Shown here piece by piece: positions 23,540 to 24,952 of a stretch of DNA of 24,952 nt. The notes beneath the pieces were generated by a model that was not told the DNA's origin, made no database searches, and saw only the letters and a program-made list of their open reading frames with translations. Position 1 is the stretch's first letter. Each line of letters starts with the position of its first letter. The stretch covers positions 1 through 24,952 of the forward strand of contig DEKU01000016.1 of the NCBI GenBank assembly GCA_002354035.1, in the 5' to 3' direction. The stretch is from Bacteroidales bacterium UBA2714. GTDB taxonomy: Bacteria > Bacteroidota > Bacteroidia > Bacteroidales > P3. The translations under genes and the position numbers were made by a program.

Positions 23540-23968
23540 GATTTTTTTTTAAAAGATTCGTTTTATGCTTTGATGAAGTGCCAATGGAATGAGATGTCTT
23601 CGTTCAGGGGGCTTGGCCTGAGGGTGCCGAGGGGTTTGGCGTCCGCCGCTGAGCCTGTACAGCCTTGGGCGGGGTTGGGCATGGTGGCCGTGGCTGGAGG
23701 TTCGTCCGTTGATGATGGATTGCCACTGCCTTGGGCGTGAGTTGAAAGTGAGGTTTCCTTTTTCCCTCCCCGTAGGGAGACTGCCTCATTGTTACCCCGA
23801 CAATGGGAGTGACAAGCGTTTGGGAACAGGAGACCGATGCTGGAGTGTTAGGCCTGTCTGGTTTTTGAAAGGAGGGGAGAGGCATGAGGCAAAGAAAAAG
23901 CATCGGTCCCGGACAGGGGGTCGATGCTTTTGGTTGCCGGGGTGAGACCCCGGACTATCGAATATAGG
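23540..23968. other. About 430-base non-coding region downstream of htpG
   Basis: No convincing gene is seen. Reading the minus strand from htpG it contains a CCGGGGT/ACCCCGG hairpin (23953-23937), the htpG terminator, and two small stem-loops around 23767-23804 (CTCCC..GGGAG and CATTGT..ACAATG). A Pro/Gln-rich stretch with no recognisable protein follows, up to the next promoter. An in-frame minus reading of 99 codons exists here, but its composition is not gene-like and it begins in the htpG terminator T-run. Confidence 0.55.
23891..23931 (-). terminator. Rho-independent terminator of htpG
   Basis: On the minus strand AAAAGCATCG (23931-23922) pairs with CGATGCTTTT (23905-23896) across a 16-base GC-rich loop, and the exit continues TTTTTCTTT. 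It lies 38 bases after the htpG stop, just past a second small GC-rich hairpin. Confidence 0.9.
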
Positions 23969-24952
23969 TCAAATCATTTCCGTGCTGCGTTTGACAAACT
24001 GTGTGAGGGCTTCGCCTTTCAGCAGGCCGTTGGCCAGAAGTGCCAAGTCTGTGAGCTGGTGCACCAGTTGTTTCTGCTTGTCGGCATCGGTCTCATTCAG
24101 TACCTTCTCGATCAAGGGGTGGTTCACGTTCACCACAAGGTTGTAGCTTTCGGGCAGCTCGCCATAGAAGCCCATACCGCCGCCACTGGTGGCCGCCATC
24201 TCTTTGTACCTCCTCATAAATTCGCTCTGGGTGATAACCATGGGCTGGTCGTCGCTCTCCATGCTCTCAAGCTGCACGGTGTATTTCTGCTTGTCCACCT
24301 CGGCCTCTATGATGGGTTTCAACTTCTCCTGATCCTCCTTGCTCATCTTTTCGGGAATCTTGTCGTCGTGGGCAATCAGTTTCTCAACCGTGTCGGCGTC
24401 GACGCGCACAAAACGGCTCTTGTCCTTCTTCTGTTCCAGCAGGTTCACCCAGTGGGGCGTCAGCACACTGTCCATCAGCAGCACATCGTAGCCTTTGGCC
24501 TTGGCCTTGGCTATGTAGGCGTGCTGTTCCTCGGCGTCGTTGGCATAGAGGTAGCACACATTCTTGTCCTTGTCGGTCTGTAGGGGGGCTATCTTCTCGC
24601 GGTAGTCGTCAAGACTGAAATACTTCCCTTCGGTGTTTTTCAGGAGGGCGAACTTCATGGCGCGGTCGCAGAACTTCTCGTCGGTCAGCATGCCGTACTC
24701 CACGAAAATCTTTATGTCGTCCCACTTGTCCTCGAAGTCCTTACGGTCGTTCTTGAACATCTCTTCCAGCTTGTCTGCCACCTTCTTGCTGATGTGGGTG
24801 GAGATTTTCTTGACGTTGGAGTCGCTTTGCAGGTAGCTGCGGCTCACGTTCAGGGGGATGTCGGGGCTGTCCAGCACACCGTGCAAGAGCATCAGATAGT
24901 CGGGCACCACACCCTCCACGCTGTCGGTGACGAACACCTGATTGCAGTAGAG
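23969..24952 (-). CDS. htpG: Molecular chaperone HtpG (Hsp90), C-terminal part only
   Basis: HtpG is the bacterial Hsp90, a dimeric ATP-driven cytoplasmic chaperone. The window holds the last 327 residues. The frame is open to the right edge and reads LYCNQVFVTDSVEGVVPDYL, then HGVLDSPDIPLNVSRSYLQSD, both highly conserved Hsp90 middle-domain segments, so the gene continues well beyond the edge and the internal GTG at 24937 is not its start. The visible part covers the end of the middle domain and the C-terminal dimerisation domain, ending LLKGEALTQFVKRSTEMI. The N-terminal ATPase domain and any promoter lie outside the window. A terminator follows the stop. Confidence 0.95.
   Translation of the reverse strand, partial: LYCNQVFVTDSVEGVVPDYLMLLHGVLDSPDIPLNVSRSYLQSDSNVKKISTHISKKVADKLEEMFKNDRKDFEDKWDDIKIFVEYGMLTDEKFCDRAMKFALLKNTEGKYFSLDDYREKIAPLQTDKDKNVCYLYANDAEEQHAYIAKAKAKGYDVLLMDSVLTPHWVNLLEQKKDKSRFVRVDADTVEKLIAHDDKIPEKMSKEDQEKLKPIIEAEVDKQKYTVQLESMESDDQPMVITQSEFMRRYKEMAATSGGGMGFYGELPESYNLVVNVNHPLIEKVLNETDADKQKQLVHQLTDLALLANGLLKGEALTQFVKRSTEMI

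Noticed and set aside
23604..23903. 99-codon minus-strand open frame after htpG
   Set aside because: Its start lies in the htpG terminator T-run, its composition (Pro, Gln, Thr, Arg) is not gene-like, and it has no recognisable motif.
24935..24937. GTG as the start codon of htpG
   Set aside because: The frame continues upstream with LYCNQ, a conserved Hsp90 segment, so the codon is an internal Val.

Overview
The window looks like the chromosome of a member of the Bacteroidales (Bacteroidota) with fairly GC-rich coding DNA. Four things point there. A giant secreted protein ends in a type IX secretion (T9SS) sorting motif. Promoters match the Bacteroidota -7 element TAnnTTTG. Purine-rich Shine-Dalgarno sites are absent. 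The proteins (DUF1573, HtpG, SerS, an alternative-type UvrA) have a Bacteroidota style. Genus and species cannot be told from this sequence alone.

Layout. Positions 1-9002 (minus) hold one open frame of 3000 codons that runs off the left edge. It encodes a giant surface or secreted protein: a signal peptide, ten adhesin-like beta-sandwich modules each followed by a fibronectin type III (Fn3) domain, three extra Fn3 domains, and the start of a T9SS C-terminal sorting domain. It has its own promoter. Upstream on the same strand are a PLP aminotransferase (with terminator), a small secreted DUF1573 protein, and a membrane-bound WbpM/PglF/CapD-type nucleotide-sugar 4,6-dehydratase. Next come a YihX-like HAD phosphatase with a strong terminator and rfbB (dTDP-glucose 4,6-dehydratase), the last two forming an operon.

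From 15355 the plus strand carries uvrA, a small four-helix membrane protein and mnmE in close succession, then serS from its own promoter. serS converges on a minus-strand block of a predicted membrane-anchored small protein and a WecA/MraY-family sugar-phosphate transferase. The window ends inside htpG (minus), whose N-terminal half lies beyond the right edge.

Together the genes are DNA repair, tRNA modification and charging, and chaperone housekeeping interleaved with cell-surface glycan synthesis (a polyprenyl-phosphate sugar-1-P transferase and two 4,6-dehydratases) and one very large cell-surface adhesin candidate. The most unusual object is the giant modular protein. I saw no RNA genes, CRISPR arrays, phage or transposase genes. 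Several strong intergenic palindromes and about 430 bases of uncoded, hairpin-rich DNA before htpG deserve attention.
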